Source: Syntrophotalea acetylenivorans (GTDB lineage Bacteria > Desulfobacterota > Desulfuromonadia > Desulfuromonadales > Syntrophotaleaceae). From it: a DNA stretch of 64,000 nt. The translations under genes were made by a program, and so were the position numbers. Within the stretch, counting starts at the first letter, position 1, and the number at the start of each line of letters is the position of its first letter. The DNA lies in the NCBI RefSeq assembly GCF_001887775.1, contig NZ_CP015519.1, positions 744,001 through 808,000 on the forward strand. Reading direction: 5' to 3'. The notes beneath the pieces were generated by a model. It was given only the letters and a program-made list of their open reading frames with translations. It was not told the DNA's origin and searched no databases. This document shows positions 18,450-27,874 of the stretch, in pieces.

Positions 18450-19400
18450 ATGAAACTATTCCATCCATTTTTTAATGGCCAGACTTCTTGCGCCAATCTT
18501 GCCCTGCTTATTCTGTTGTCCCTGCTTGTGTCGGGTTGCACATCTAAGACGCAGTATGTTTCCCCCTCGAAGCTCACCATTGAAGAAGCGTCTGCGGACA
18601 ATGACCCATCCAAGAAAATTGCTAACCTTTCTTATGAGCAATTGATCCAGAAGGCTGACTATTACAAAAAAAATGGCAACAAACAACTGGCGACCCTGCA
18701 TTTCGAAAAAGCGCTTTCAAAAAAACCAAAATCCATGGCGGCAGCAATTGGTTTGAGTCATATGCTGCTTCTTGAAGGCAAAATCGAAGAAGCGCAACAA
18801 TTGCTGGAATCCGCTTTAGAAAACGAGAATAATAATGTAGCTGCGTTGACCTTAATGGGCAATATCTCTCGGAATCGAGGAGACCTGGATAGATCTTTGG
18901 AATTCCTCAATGAAGCCTATCAGCACGCCCCCCAAAACCCGGAAGTTCTCACCGAATTGGCGATCACCAACGACCACATGGGCCAGGAGAGGCTGACCTA
19001 TGCTGAACCCCTTTATAAAAAAGTTGTCTCTTTAAAACCCCGCTCTTCCGCTGCCCATAATAATCTTGGGTTTAATTATCTATTGCAGGGACGTCACCAG
19101 GATGCGGCAAAAACCTTTACCAAAGCCTTGGCTCTGGATCCCGGCAACAAACGTGCAAAAAATAATTTAGGGGCTGCCTATCTCCTGAATAATCAGACCG
19201 AAGAGGCACTCAAACTGTTTCAAGATACTGTTGGTCAGGCCGCAGCCTATAATAATCTCGGTTATATTCTGATGACCCGGGGGGATTGGGAAAAAGCGGA
19301 GAAGGCTTTCAAAAAGGCCTTGCAACTGAACCCATCCTTTTATGTCCGAGCTCAGGAAAACCTCGAGCAACTTGACCACTTGCACAGCAGCAGACAGTGA
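18450..19400 (+). CDS. tadD: TadD-like TPR lipoprotein
   Basis: Tetratricopeptide-repeat lipoprotein that in other Tad loci acts as pilotin for the secretin. A signal peptide ends in the lipobox LVSGC; the mature part has at least six TPR units (for example YYKKNGNKQLATLHFEKAL, HNNLGFNYLLQGRHQDAAKT). The start at 18450 follows AAGGAG; the frame upstream is open but has no ribosome site. At 316 residues it is longer than many TadD proteins. It lies 60 bases behind tadC and closes the recognisable Tad genes. Confidence 0.85.
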   Translation: MKLFHPFFNGQTSCANLALLILLSLLVSGCTSKTQYVSPSKLTIEEASADNDPSKKIANLSYEQLIQKADYYKKNGNKQLATLHFEKALSKKPKSMAAAIGLSHMLLLEGKIEEAQQLLESALENENNNVAALTLMGNISRNRGDLDRSLEFLNEAYQHAPQNPEVLTELAITNDHMGQERLTYAEPLYKKVVSLKPRSSAAHNNLGFNYLLQGRHQDAAKTFTKALALDPGNKRAKNNLGAAYLLNNQTEEALKLFQDTVGQAAAYNNLGYILMTRGDWEKAEKAFKKALQLNPSFYVRAQENLEQLDHLHSSRQ

Positions 19401-19438
19401 TTCGGATCTCTTTCAACCCTGGAATCTCTTTTTATCAA

Positions 19439-20935
19439 ATGAAATCAAAACAACAATCACTCGCCATACTGCCTGACATCCCAGGTTTGTACGGCTTCAT
19501 TGTATTTGTCACCCTGTTTCTTTTTGATGGCGGTAAGTCCTTGCTGGACGGGGATACTTTTTGGCACGTCAAGGCCGGCATGACCATGCTTGACCAGGGA
19601 AGTATTTTAACCCAGGACATTTTTTCCCATACTGTCAGCGGAATTCCGTGGACGGCCCATGAATGGCTAGCGGAAGTCATTATGGCTGCGCTGCACCGAT
19701 TCGGCGGTTTACAAGGTGTGGCGTTATTCTTTTTTTTCATTGCAGCTCTGAGTTTTTGGATTTTATTTCGCATTGCCCGCCACTTAACCCGCGACTGGCT
19801 TGCGTTACTATGGGTGTCAACAGCCTTCGCCTTTTCAATGACTCATCTGTTGGCAAGACCGCATATTTTCAGTTGGCTGTTCGGTGTTTGTACCCTTGGC
19901 TTGCTGGTGAAAGGAGGCAGGGCAAAATATTTCCTCCCCCTGCTCATTGCTCTATGGGCCAACCTGCATGGCGGATTTATTCTCGGGCTGGTGCTACAAG
20001 GCATATTTATAGCCGGAGCTATACTGGATAAGGTTTGTCTAGCTGGTTTATCTCAATGGCGGAACATCCTACACTCCCAAAAACATGCCTTGATTATACT
20101 GTTCCTTAGCATTGTGACCTCAGGACTTAACCCTTTTGGCTATCACCTGTTAATCTTTCCTTTTCTGGTAACCAAAACGATCTTCACCACCGGTATCGGC
20201 GAATGGCTGGCTCCGGACATGCAGAGGGAAATTTTCTTCCGGTACTACCTGATCGCCGTCATTTTTCTTGTCTCATTACCGCGTTTGCAAATCAATTGGA
20301 CCAATCGCTTACTGCTCGTTTTCTGGATCAATGCCTCACTGGCGCACGGCAGGTATATCAGCATGGCTTCGGTTTATTTGGTTCCCCTGCTGGCACAAAT
20401 CGGCAACCAAATAGTAGATCGTCTGCCATTGAAGGATCGAAAGGCATCCGGGAACGAACTTCGCCTTTCCCCCTATTCCGGATTAATCGCTACAGTCGGA
20501 TTATTCTTGATATTGTTTTGTAGCAGCATTTACCAGTCGCCGCTGCGACCCTTAATGGCTGCAGTCATTCCGGTTAAATCTGAATATCATCCAGTCGCCG
20601 CTGTGAACTATCTCAATTCAGCGCCTCTGGCAGGAAAGATGTTCAATAAATATGGTTGGGGTGGGTACCTGATCTACGCCCTTGACCCCTCCCAACCGGT
20701 ATTTATCGATGGCCGTGCAGATATGTACGGAGAAGAACTATTTAAGGAATACAGGAAGGTCGTCGCTATCGACAAGGATATCGACACGATTCTTGAAAAA
20801 CATGACGTGAGTTGGGTACTCTACCCCAGCGATACGCCATTGGTAAGATACTTGCTCGCCGGTAATCGCTGGAAGCAAATTTATCAGGACGAAGAAGCTT
20901 CTGTCCTATTGCGCAATCCAATTCTACGACCATAA
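19439..20935 (+). CDS. polytopic membrane protein, GT-C glycosyltransferase-like
   Basis: About ten predicted membrane helices and an early loop DGDTFWHVKAGMTMLD resembling the acidic first periplasmic loop of GT-C (GT39/PMT-like) transferases, which take sugars from polyprenyl-phosphate donors. A C-terminal periplasmic segment has GWGGYLIYALDP and VFIDGRADMYG, typical of a family often annotated only as hypothetical membrane protein. The start is uncertain: ATG 19439 gives 498 residues; a GTG at 19397 overlapping the tadD stop would add 14. The tight link to tadD suggests co-transcription with the Tad locus. Its last 52 bases overlap the convergent GT2 gene. Confidence 0.65.
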   Translation: MKSKQQSLAILPDIPGLYGFIVFVTLFLFDGGKSLLDGDTFWHVKAGMTMLDQGSILTQDIFSHTVSGIPWTAHEWLAEVIMAALHRFGGLQGVALFFFFIAALSFWILFRIARHLTRDWLALLWVSTAFAFSMTHLLARPHIFSWLFGVCTLGLLVKGGRAKYFLPLLIALWANLHGGFILGLVLQGIFIAGAILDKVCLAGLSQWRNILHSQKHALIILFLSIVTSGLNPFGYHLLIFPFLVTKTIFTTGIGEWLAPDMQREIFFRYYLIAVIFLVSLPRLQINWTNRLLLVFWINASLAHGRYISMASVYLVPLLAQIGNQIVDRLPLKDRKASGNELRLSPYSGLIATVGLFLILFCSSIYQSPLRPLMAAVIPVKSEYHPVAAVNYLNSAPLAGKMFNKYGWGGYLIYALDPSQPVFIDGRADMYGEELFKEYRKVVAIDKDIDTILEKHDVSWVLYPSDTPLVRYLLAGNRWKQIYQDEEASVLLRNPILRP

Positions 20936-21663
20936 TAACCAAGCAAAGCATAGCTGCGAATAATCACCAGGTCTTTAAACATCTGAAGTGAATGATATAT
21001 CGGGTGTACCTTGCTTTGGGTGTCATTCGTCCACAAGACACCGACTTCTTTAACTTTAAAGTCTCTCTTTTTTGCTATATACAACATTTCAACATCGAAG
21101 CTGAATCCGTCTATATAACAGTCTTTAAATATATCGAGAGCAATAGCTGCTTTAAAACACTTGAACCCGCACTGAGTATCATTAATTTCAGAAACAGCTA
21201 ATAGTTTTACAATTTTGTTAAAAGTTTTTCCCATAAGCACCCGGTAAACCGGCTGCCGCTTAAGTATGCGGGTGTCTTTTCTAGCCCTCGATCCTATGGC
21301 AATATCGCAACCATCGTCTATGGCTTTAAGGAGTTTCCGAACCTCCCGGAACGGAGTTGAGAGGTCCGCATCACAATAGAGGACATAATCTTTTTTCGCC
21401 GCTAGCACACCGGTTCTTACAGCATGCCCTTTCCCCATATTGTGTCTGTAACTTATCAAGCGTACTTTTTTATTGATAGCTGTAAATTTTTTAACTATTT
21501 TTGCAGTATCATCGTTGCTTCCGTCGTCAACAATAATTATTTCAAAATCAAGAAACCTTCTCTCAACTTCTCTCAAAAGTTTTGGCAGGCTATGAATAAT
21601 TCTGTTTTGTTCGTTATAAGCAGGGACAATAACGGATAAGCAGTGGCTAGTCTTTCTTGACAT
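20884..21663 (-). CDS. family 2 glycosyltransferase, dolichyl-phosphate glucose synthase-like
   Basis: Predicted to attach a hexose to undecaprenyl phosphate on the cytoplasmic face. The GT-A fold motifs are complete: VIVPAYNEQNRI near the start, IIVDDGSNDDT, YCDADLSTP (the metal-binding DxD) and a DTQCGFKCF acceptor-site motif. There is no C-terminal membrane helix, unlike GtrB. The 259-residue length fits the DPG-synthase group. Its 3' end overlaps the convergent membrane-protein gene by 52 bases, so the C-terminal tail (RNRTEASSS) is encoded opposite that gene's end. GGAGG lies just upstream of the ATG. Confidence 0.88.
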   Translation of the reverse strand: MSRKTSHCLSVIVPAYNEQNRIIHSLPKLLREVERRFLDFEIIIVDDGSNDDTAKIVKKFTAINKKVRLISYRHNMGKGHAVRTGVLAAKKDYVLYCDADLSTPFREVRKLLKAIDDGCDIAIGSRARKDTRILKRQPVYRVLMGKTFNKIVKLLAVSEINDTQCGFKCFKAAIALDIFKDCYIDGFSFDVEMLYIAKKRDFKVKEVGVLWTNDTQSKVHPIYHSLQMFKDLVIIRSYALLGYYGRRIGLRNRTEASSS

Positions 21664-21749
21664 GCAATCCTCCCTTCAATTGAAAACGAGATAATCACAT
21701 GTATAGTTTAACTAAAGATTGAACTTATTCTACTGAGGCGAGAAAAAAT

Positions 21750-22184
21750 ATGAAATACTTCCTCTTGATGACATTTCTTTTATTTAACATTTCTTTATGT
21801 CAAGCTGAGATTGTCTACGTAAAAATCCATACGGGCACATTGTGGTCTCAGCCTGGTGGGCAATATGCCTTTGAGACTTTAAAGGTACCTCGCCACTACC
21901 CTCTTTCGGTCCTTGAAAGTAGCTCTGGGTATCTAAAAGTCAGGGATTACGCTGGACAGACTGGTTGGGTAACGACCGACCAAGTAGGACCGCAAAAGGG
22001 AATTGTTGTGGAAATAGCCAGTGTCAACATACGGAAAGGGCCTGGGAAAAACTACCCTGTCCTATTTAAAGCATATAAGGGCGTGACTTTTAGAGTTCTT
22101 GAAGAGAAGGAGGGATGGCTTCATGTCAGGCATGAAAATGGGGACAAGGGATGGGTGATTAAATCCTCTACTTGGGGACTATAA
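21750..22184 (+). CDS. secreted protein with two SH3-type repeats
   Basis: A 144-residue protein with a signal peptide (about 1-19, ending CQA/E) followed by two bacterial SH3 domains at roughly 22-80 and 88-142. Each has the ligand-binding layout of LWSQPGG..LKVRDYAGQTGWV and VNIRKGPGKNYPV..WLHVRHENGDKGWV. Such domains usually bind peptidoglycan or other envelope polymers; the specific role is unknown. It stands between two glycosyltransferase genes and reads divergently from the GT2 gene. Confidence 0.8.
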   Translation: MKYFLLMTFLLFNISLCQAEIVYVKIHTGTLWSQPGGQYAFETLKVPRHYPLSVLESSSGYLKVRDYAGQTGWVTTDQVGPQKGIVVEIASVNIRKGPGKNYPVLFKAYKGVTFRVLEEKEGWLHVRHENGDKGWVIKSSTWGL

Positions 22185-22226
22185 GGGTCAACCATTTAAT
22201 TTTATATTAGTGGATGCGATTTTAGA

Positions 22227-23948
22227 ATGAAAAGTTTTTACAAGCAAACAACTGAAAACATTATACGCCGTATAAATTCATTTTTTTTGCTATTAATTAT
22301 TTTAGAAATAGTTTTAAAGTTTTTATTGGTGACAAGACATAAAATAGGTTGGGATGAATTCTATTTCCTATCAATTGTACATTCTTTTAAAAGAAATGAA
22401 CTTATCCAACCTTTTCAAAGTTTTCATGTCCACCTTTTAGGATGGATACCAGGATTTGCTGAAAACGAGGTCGTTCAGGTCATAGCTGCACGATGCTTTC
22501 TCCTCCTGCTCCTTATTGCCTCCGGTATATTTCTCTACCTGATTTCTCGGGAGTTTTTAAATAAAAGCGGGGCTCTGTTTTCTGTTTTTTGCTGGCTTTC
22601 TTTTTCCAATATTATCAACCATGGTGCCAGTTTAAGAGCCGACTCCTTTTGCACCTTCTTTTTCCTGTTGGCGGCCTTTGCCTTGTTGCGGGTAAACAGG
22701 GGGCGATTATGGGCAGCCATTGCCGGTATCGCTATGGGTTTATCCGTTCTGGTCTCTATCAAAGCTGTCATTCATCTTGCGTCGCTTTTCGCATTGCTAG
22801 GCTTTTTACTTTTTATTTCTCATCAAAAAAAACTGTGTCTTAAAAAAATAGCCCTTTTTTCTGCCCTTGTAGCTTTAACTTTTGGCCTTGGTTTTATCCT
22901 TCATCGCCAAACATTAGTTCAAACAACGTTGTTGGCAGAACAAGACTTCATCAGCCGAACCTCGTCGCAAGCCAGAGTTTTTGATGAATTTTTCCCAAAG
23001 GTAGGATACTTTTCCGATTCCCTAAGAAAAAACCTGATTACATGGTGGCTGCTGGGGGTCGGAGTCTTTTACTCAATTTTTGACCTGAAAAAGGGGACAA
23101 ACAAAAGAGTTGTTGTTCTTCTTGCCTTCCTGGTGCCTATTTTTACCCTTCCCTTTTATCGCAACGCATTCCCTTACTACTACTTTTTCATAATCGCTCC
23201 GGCAATTCTATTTTGCGGATTCCTGCCGCATAGAATTCTGCAGGATTTTCAAAAGACAGGTTCCAAAGCCCTATTGCTCCCCCTTGCCATTATTTGTCTG
23301 CCAATCGCAGGCAGCGCCGCATTTCACTACTATAAAGCCTTCAACAAACCAAACAAGCCGCAAGAGGAAATCCTAAGCGTCGTCCACAAAATGTTTCCCG
23401 CCCCTGTTCCCTACATAGACGGATGTTCTGCTGTTTCATCTTTCCCGAAAGTGGGATTTTTTATGAGCAATTGGGGCTTTGAAAACTATTTTGCTGCTGG
23501 AAAGCCCCTTTTCCGAAATATCCTACAGGAACAGCAACCACAATTCATTTTAGCGGATACACCTCATCTGGATTTCAGACTTCCCCGAAATCATATATTT
23601 TTTGAAATAAACCATGATTTTTTTGAAAAGGACAAACACGTATTAGTAAATAACTTTGTAAGATACTGGGGAATGATATGGTTGCCGGGGAAGGTTTTAC
23701 AGAACCTGACTGCAGGTAAGCAGCAATCTTTTGAAATACTAATCCCAGGACCTTATGTTGTCGATAGTAGCCATCCTGTTGTCATCGACAACAAAAATTT
23801 AAAGCCTGGTGAGAAAGCAATACTAACGCCTGGCAATCATCTAATTGAAGCCAAAGAAAACAATCAGAAAATCGTTTTGCGTTGGGATAAAATAGAATAT
23901 ATACCGACAACCCCTCCTCCCGAGATATCCACCTTTTATGGATTTTAA
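22227..23948 (+). CDS. GT39/ArnT-like membrane glycosyltransferase (GT-C)
   Basis: Polytopic inner-membrane protein of 573 residues with about ten helices between residues 15 and 390, then a periplasmic C-terminal domain. The first loop has KIGWDEFYFLS, matching the acidic D-E motif with which GT-C enzymes bind polyprenyl-phosphate sugar donors. This is the type of enzyme that puts a single sugar on lipid A, O-antigen or protein; the acceptor is not predictable here. The gene is AT-rich. The next GT2 gene starts 16 bases after its stop and resembles GtrB, a natural donor-synthesis partner. Confidence 0.75.
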   Translation: MKSFYKQTTENIIRRINSFFLLLIILEIVLKFLLVTRHKIGWDEFYFLSIVHSFKRNELIQPFQSFHVHLLGWIPGFAENEVVQVIAARCFLLLLLIASGIFLYLISREFLNKSGALFSVFCWLSFSNIINHGASLRADSFCTFFFLLAAFALLRVNRGRLWAAIAGIAMGLSVLVSIKAVIHLASLFALLGFLLFISHQKKLCLKKIALFSALVALTFGLGFILHRQTLVQTTLLAEQDFISRTSSQARVFDEFFPKVGYFSDSLRKNLITWWLLGVGVFYSIFDLKKGTNKRVVVLLAFLVPIFTLPFYRNAFPYYYFFIIAPAILFCGFLPHRILQDFQKTGSKALLLPLAIICLPIAGSAAFHYYKAFNKPNKPQEEILSVVHKMFPAPVPYIDGCSAVSSFPKVGFFMSNWGFENYFAAGKPLFRNILQEQQPQFILADTPHLDFRLPRNHIFFEINHDFFEKDKHVLVNNFVRYWGMIWLPGKVLQNLTAGKQQSFEILIPGPYVVDSSHPVVIDNKNLKPGEKAILTPGNHLIEAKENNQKIVLRWDKIEYIPTTPPPEISTFYGF

Positions 23949-23964
23949 TTTAGAGGGTTCCTAA

Positions 23965-24900
23965 ATGAAACTTATAATCCAAATCCCTTGTTTCAATGAA
24001 GCCGATACCTTACCTCTGACCTTGGCTAACTTGCCTCGTCATTTAGACGGGATTGAAACGGTTGAATGGTTGGTAATTGATGATGGAAGTGTAGATAATA
24101 CAGCTCAAATAGCCGAACAATGTGGTGTAGACCACGTTATCAAGCATATTAGAAACCAGGGATTGGCCAAAACATTCATGACAGGAGTAGATGCATGTCT
24201 TAAGCTCCAAGCAGATATAATTGTCAATACGGATGCCGACAATCAATATAATGCTGATGACATTCCGAAACTGATTTATCCAATTCTTGATGGAAGTGCC
24301 GATTTTGTAATAGGTTCAAGACCAATTTCCTCTATCAAACATTTTTCGTCACTAAAAAAGATCTTGCAAAAGTTTGGAAGTTGGTCTGTCAGAGTTGCAA
24401 GTAAAACGGATATAGTAGATGCCCCCAGCGGATTCAGGGCAATCAGTCGTGAGGCCGCTTTACGTCTGAATGTTTTCAATGAATATACCTATACCCTTGA
24501 AACTATCATTCAGGCCGGTCAGAAAAACATGTCCATCTTATCCGTTCCAATTCGTGTCAACGGCGTAACACGCCCTTCCCGCCTTATAAAAAGCATTCCA
24601 TTTTATATTTACAAGTCTCTTCTAACAATCTCTAGAATTTTTGTTGTATACAGACCATTTCGGTTCTTCATGATAATCGGTGTTTTTCTCTTTACGTTAG
24701 GTTTTCTACTAGGGATACGATTCCTCCTATTTTATTTCGGCGGTGAAGGGTCCGGACATATTCAATCAGTGATCTTATCTGGGATTTTATTAGTCATTGG
24801 ATTCCAAACTATTTTGGTTGGAATAATTGCTGACCTACTTTCAGTCAACAGGAAAATCCTTGAAGATATACAGTTAAGAATTAAACTTGGTGGGCTTTAA
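23965..24900 (+). CDS. GtrB-like family 2 glycosyltransferase with two C-terminal membrane helices
   Basis: Polyprenyl-phosphate glycosyltransferase of the DPM1/GtrB type. The catalytic GT-A part (1-215) contains IQIPCFNEADTLP, VIDDGSVDNT, NTDADNQYN (DxD) and APSGFRAISR. Two membrane helices follow at about 232-255 and 268-292, as in GtrB. It probably makes undecaprenyl-phosphate-hexose for the neighbouring GT-C enzyme, with the GtrA homologue at 7.5-8.0 kb as possible flippase; that three-part assignment is inference. It lies 16 bases behind the GT-C gene and is presumably co-transcribed. Confidence 0.88.
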   Translation: MKLIIQIPCFNEADTLPLTLANLPRHLDGIETVEWLVIDDGSVDNTAQIAEQCGVDHVIKHIRNQGLAKTFMTGVDACLKLQADIIVNTDADNQYNADDIPKLIYPILDGSADFVIGSRPISSIKHFSSLKKILQKFGSWSVRVASKTDIVDAPSGFRAISREAALRLNVFNEYTYTLETIIQAGQKNMSILSVPIRVNGVTRPSRLIKSIPFYIYKSLLTISRIFVVYRPFRFFMIIGVFLFTLGFLLGIRFLLFYFGGEGSGHIQSVILSGILLVIGFQTILVGIIADLLSVNRKILEDIQLRIKLGGL

Positions 24901-24973
24901 TCTTGAAATTTTTCAAGTACTTATTCTTTAAATCGAATATTTTTGAATACTTTTAAATTTATTAGGTAAAGTC

Positions 24974-26122
24974 ATGAGAGTCGTAGCTTGGGGAACCTAT
25001 GATAAAGGAAAGCCAAGAGTCAGGATACTACTAGATGGTTTAAGGCAAAATGGCATTGAAATAGTCGAATGTCACGCGGATATATGGAATGGAGTCGAAG
25101 ACAAGGCTTGTATGAGAAAAAGCTGGAAATTGGTTCCGGTTTTATTAAGGTGGATTTTTTCATACCCAAAGCTAGTTATAAATTACCTTTTATTGCCTAA
25201 ACATGATGCTGTTTTTGTTGGGTATATGGGGCACCTGGATGCAATCGTATTATGGCCATTTGCCAAATTAAGGGGAGTTCCAGTTATTTGGGATGCCTTT
25301 CTTTCAATCTACAACACCATAGTAGAGGATCGCGGCTTAACAAGACGCCTGAATCCACTTTCATTTATTGTATGTATTCTTGAATTCCTTGCCTGTTGTG
25401 CAAGCAATTTAATTCTTTTAGACACCAATTCCCACATAGATTATTTTTGTAAAAAATATCCTCTTCCACCCGAGAAATTCCTGAGGGTTTTCGTTGGTGT
25501 TGAAAATAATTATTTCTCTGAATTGACAAGCCCTTACAAGGCACCCCAACCAAACGAGCCATTAAAAATTTTATTTTATGGGCAATTCATACCCCTGCAC
25601 GGAATTGAACACATAATTTCAACAGCAAGGTTGCTGGAAGAGCAAAATATTGAATTTACTATAATTGGAAATGGACAGGAAAAAGAAAAAATCGATAATA
25701 TGCTTACCAATTATCCACTTCCAAAACTGAAATGGATTCTTTGGGTGCCTTACAAAAATCTTTCCGAGTGGATTGGTGATGCAGACATATGCCTTGGAAT
25801 CTTTGGAAATTCACAAAAAGCGTCTCAAGTAATCCCAAACAAAGTATTTCAAGTGCTTGCTTGTGGCAAACCGCTCATCACCCGAGATTCACCGGCAATT
25901 CGGGAACTTCTGACGCCCGAAATGCCAGGCATTAGGCTTGTCCCACCAGCTGACCCCAATAGAATGGCTGAAGCCATACTTGACATGAGAGAAGAACTTA
26001 TATCCATTCCTCCTGAAGTTCTTCACCAAAACTTGATAAAAACACTAATCCCCAAAGCCATTGGAAAGACCCTGAAGCCAACCTTAGTCGCATTGGTAAA
26101 AAGCCCAAAAGGAACCTTTTGA
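24974..26122 (+). CDS. family 4 glycosyltransferase
   Basis: Retaining GT-B fold glycosyltransferase of 382 residues. The C-terminal Rossmann half contains the family's donor-binding pattern: KILFYGQFIPLHGIE, FTIIGNGQEKEKI, then GIFGNSQKASQVIPNKVFQVLACGKPLITRDS with the E/N-x7-E-like region. The N-terminal half has a short hydrophobic surface suited to membrane association. Substrate is unknown; presumably it extends a surface saccharide. The TGA overlaps the start of the next gene (TGATG), indicating coupling to the methyltransferase. The sequence is AT-rich. Confidence 0.85.
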   Translation: MRVVAWGTYDKGKPRVRILLDGLRQNGIEIVECHADIWNGVEDKACMRKSWKLVPVLLRWIFSYPKLVINYLLLPKHDAVFVGYMGHLDAIVLWPFAKLRGVPVIWDAFLSIYNTIVEDRGLTRRLNPLSFIVCILEFLACCASNLILLDTNSHIDYFCKKYPLPPEKFLRVFVGVENNYFSELTSPYKAPQPNEPLKILFYGQFIPLHGIEHIISTARLLEEQNIEFTIIGNGQEKEKIDNMLTNYPLPKLKWILWVPYKNLSEWIGDADICLGIFGNSQKASQVIPNKVFQVLACGKPLITRDSPAIRELLTPEMPGIRLVPPADPNRMAEAILDMREELISIPPEVLHQNLIKTLIPKAIGKTLKPTLVALVKSPKGTF

Positions 26123-26919
26123 TGCAAAACGACTCTTTGTATGGTGTATGCGCACCAGAAATCGGATGGGTTCCAGCACCGCGGTATTTACTCAGACGTG
26201 AGAGGATCTTGGAAATCATAAAACTTCTTCCACGTGGGGATATTTTAGAGATAGGCTGCGGTGCAGGGGCTATGTTGGTTGACCTTTCAAACGCTGGCTT
26301 TAACTGCACAGCCCTAGAGACATCGGTCCCTGCTAATCAAATCGCAAAAGAATTAAACAAGCACCATCAAAGCACAAGTATCCATTTAGAGCCATCTGAT
26401 AATTGGGCTGAAAGATTTGATTACATATTTGCCTTTGAAGTTCTCGAACACAACAAGGACGATAAAGGAATTCTTGAACATTGGCGTGAATGGCTAAAAC
26501 CAAATGGAACAATGGTCCTATCTGTACCAGCCAAACCTGAATTATGGAATGCACGTGACGTATGGGCTGGTCATTACCGCCGCTATGATAGAAGCAGTAT
26601 TACTTCAGTATTAAAAGAAGCCGGCTTTATGATTGAACACCTTGAAAGTTATGGTTTCCCCCTATTCAATTTGCTAGAAAGTATTGGAGCAATTTCCCAT
26701 GGCAAATTTTTTTCAAGACAAAAAGAACTCCCCATAGGAGATAAATTTTCTACCGCTAAAAGTGGCATAGATAGATCATTTGAGGTCCGAATTTTTCCTC
26801 TACAAGCAAGCCGTCTAGGGAAGTCTCTTATGAAGTTTTTCTTTTTCCTACAAACCTTATTCCTCAAGTATGATATAGGAAATGGGTATATAGTTACGGT
26901 CACAAAAAATGAACGCTAA
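26122..26919 (+). CDS. class I SAM-dependent methyltransferase
   Basis: A 265-residue protein with motif I ILEIGCGAGAML at about 33-44, an acidic residue at the end of strand 2 and FAFEVLEHNKDD after motif II, all typical of UbiG/Coq3-like small-molecule methyltransferases. It probably methylates a sugar or lipid intermediate made by the adjacent transferases; no acceptor can be read from sequence. The start ATG overlaps the GT4 stop codon. The C-terminal 50 residues are hydrophobic and basic, and may touch the membrane. The last 11 bases overlap the following gene. Confidence 0.83.
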   Translation: MQNDSLYGVCAPEIGWVPAPRYLLRRERILEIIKLLPRGDILEIGCGAGAMLVDLSNAGFNCTALETSVPANQIAKELNKHHQSTSIHLEPSDNWAERFDYIFAFEVLEHNKDDKGILEHWREWLKPNGTMVLSVPAKPELWNARDVWAGHYRRYDRSSITSVLKEAGFMIEHLESYGFPLFNLLESIGAISHGKFFSRQKELPIGDKFSTAKSGIDRSFEVRIFPLQASRLGKSLMKFFFFLQTLFLKYDIGNGYIVTVTKNER

Positions 26920-27856
26920 AAAGATTATATCCTTCTTCGGAATTTTTTTATCGGTTATTTCCTGTATATATTTTATATATTATTTTAAAATCAATTTCTC
27001 TGAGATTCCAAGAATAGAAGTTTATTCTAATGCTTATTTATATTTCAGCTCTGCGTTATTTTTATCTTTTTTACCAATTTTACTAGGTGGACTTAGCTGG
27101 CATCTACTCCTTGGTTACACGAAAATTACTATTCCAATAAAAACCTCTCTCTTTATTTTTGCAACCTCACAATTTGCGAAATACCTACCAGGTAATTTTA
27201 CTCATCATATTGGAAGAGTGGCTATTGCCAGTTCCTATGGTTTAAAAATATCACGCGTATTATATACAATGGTTCTGGAATTTTATCTAACTTTGATTTC
27301 TAGTTTTATCTTGTCTATTATTTCTTTGAGAATAATTGATAATCCATCACTTTCAATCATACCGCTTTACATACCAAAATTTGTAAAACTTATTATTTTA
27401 TCTTCTATTATTTTTATTTCAATATTCTCTTGCATATGGATATTTCGGGGAAAACTAGCTCTACCGTTTAAAAGCATGCCAGAAATTCAAACTCTCTCAA
27501 CTCATAAAAAGGTTTTATATTTAAAAAACATATTATTATACATTTTGAGCTTCTTCTCAATTGGTATTGTCATAAATATTTTGGCTGTTGGTATTTTTAA
27601 CGCACCCCAAATAAATGTTTGTTTCTTAACTAGTATCTTTTCCATAGCCTGGCTTTCTGGCTTTGTTACACCAGGCGCTCCAGCTGGATTCGGAGTGCGT
27701 GAGACTGTTCTGGTTACTTTGCTTGAACCATTTTATGGTCCTGGAATTGCGATAGGCGTCAGTGCATTCCTGAGAATAATAACAACCTCTAGTGATGGGT
27801 TGTCTTTTTCCATCGCTCTTGCATGCAAAAAATCGGGTTTGATACTTAAAAGTTAA
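26909..27856 (+). CDS. AglD/LPG-synthase-type (UPF0104) integral membrane protein
   Basis: A 315-residue polytopic protein with about eight membrane helices matching the flippase-like domain of lysylphosphatidylglycerol synthases and AglD. The conserved glycine-rich segment SGFVTPGAPAGFGVRE near residue 250 is the family signature. Members are often linked to glycosyltransferase operons and may move or bind lipid-linked saccharides. It is the most AT-rich gene in the window, with strong ATT/TTT/AAA bias. It starts 11 bases inside the methyltransferase gene and is followed by a perfect 13-bp terminator stem. Confidence 0.8.
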   Translation: MNAKKIISFFGIFLSVISCIYFIYYFKINFSEIPRIEVYSNAYLYFSSALFLSFLPILLGGLSWHLLLGYTKITIPIKTSLFIFATSQFAKYLPGNFTHHIGRVAIASSYGLKISRVLYTMVLEFYLTLISSFILSIISLRIIDNPSLSIIPLYIPKFVKLIILSSIIFISIFSCIWIFRGKLALPFKSMPEIQTLSTHKKVLYLKNILLYILSFFSIGIVINILAVGIFNAPQINVCFLTSIFSIAWLSGFVTPGAPAGFGVRETVLVTLLEPFYGPGIAIGVSAFLRIITTSSDGLSFSIALACKKSGLILKS

Positions 27857-27874
27857 ATCAACCAGTCAAAACAA

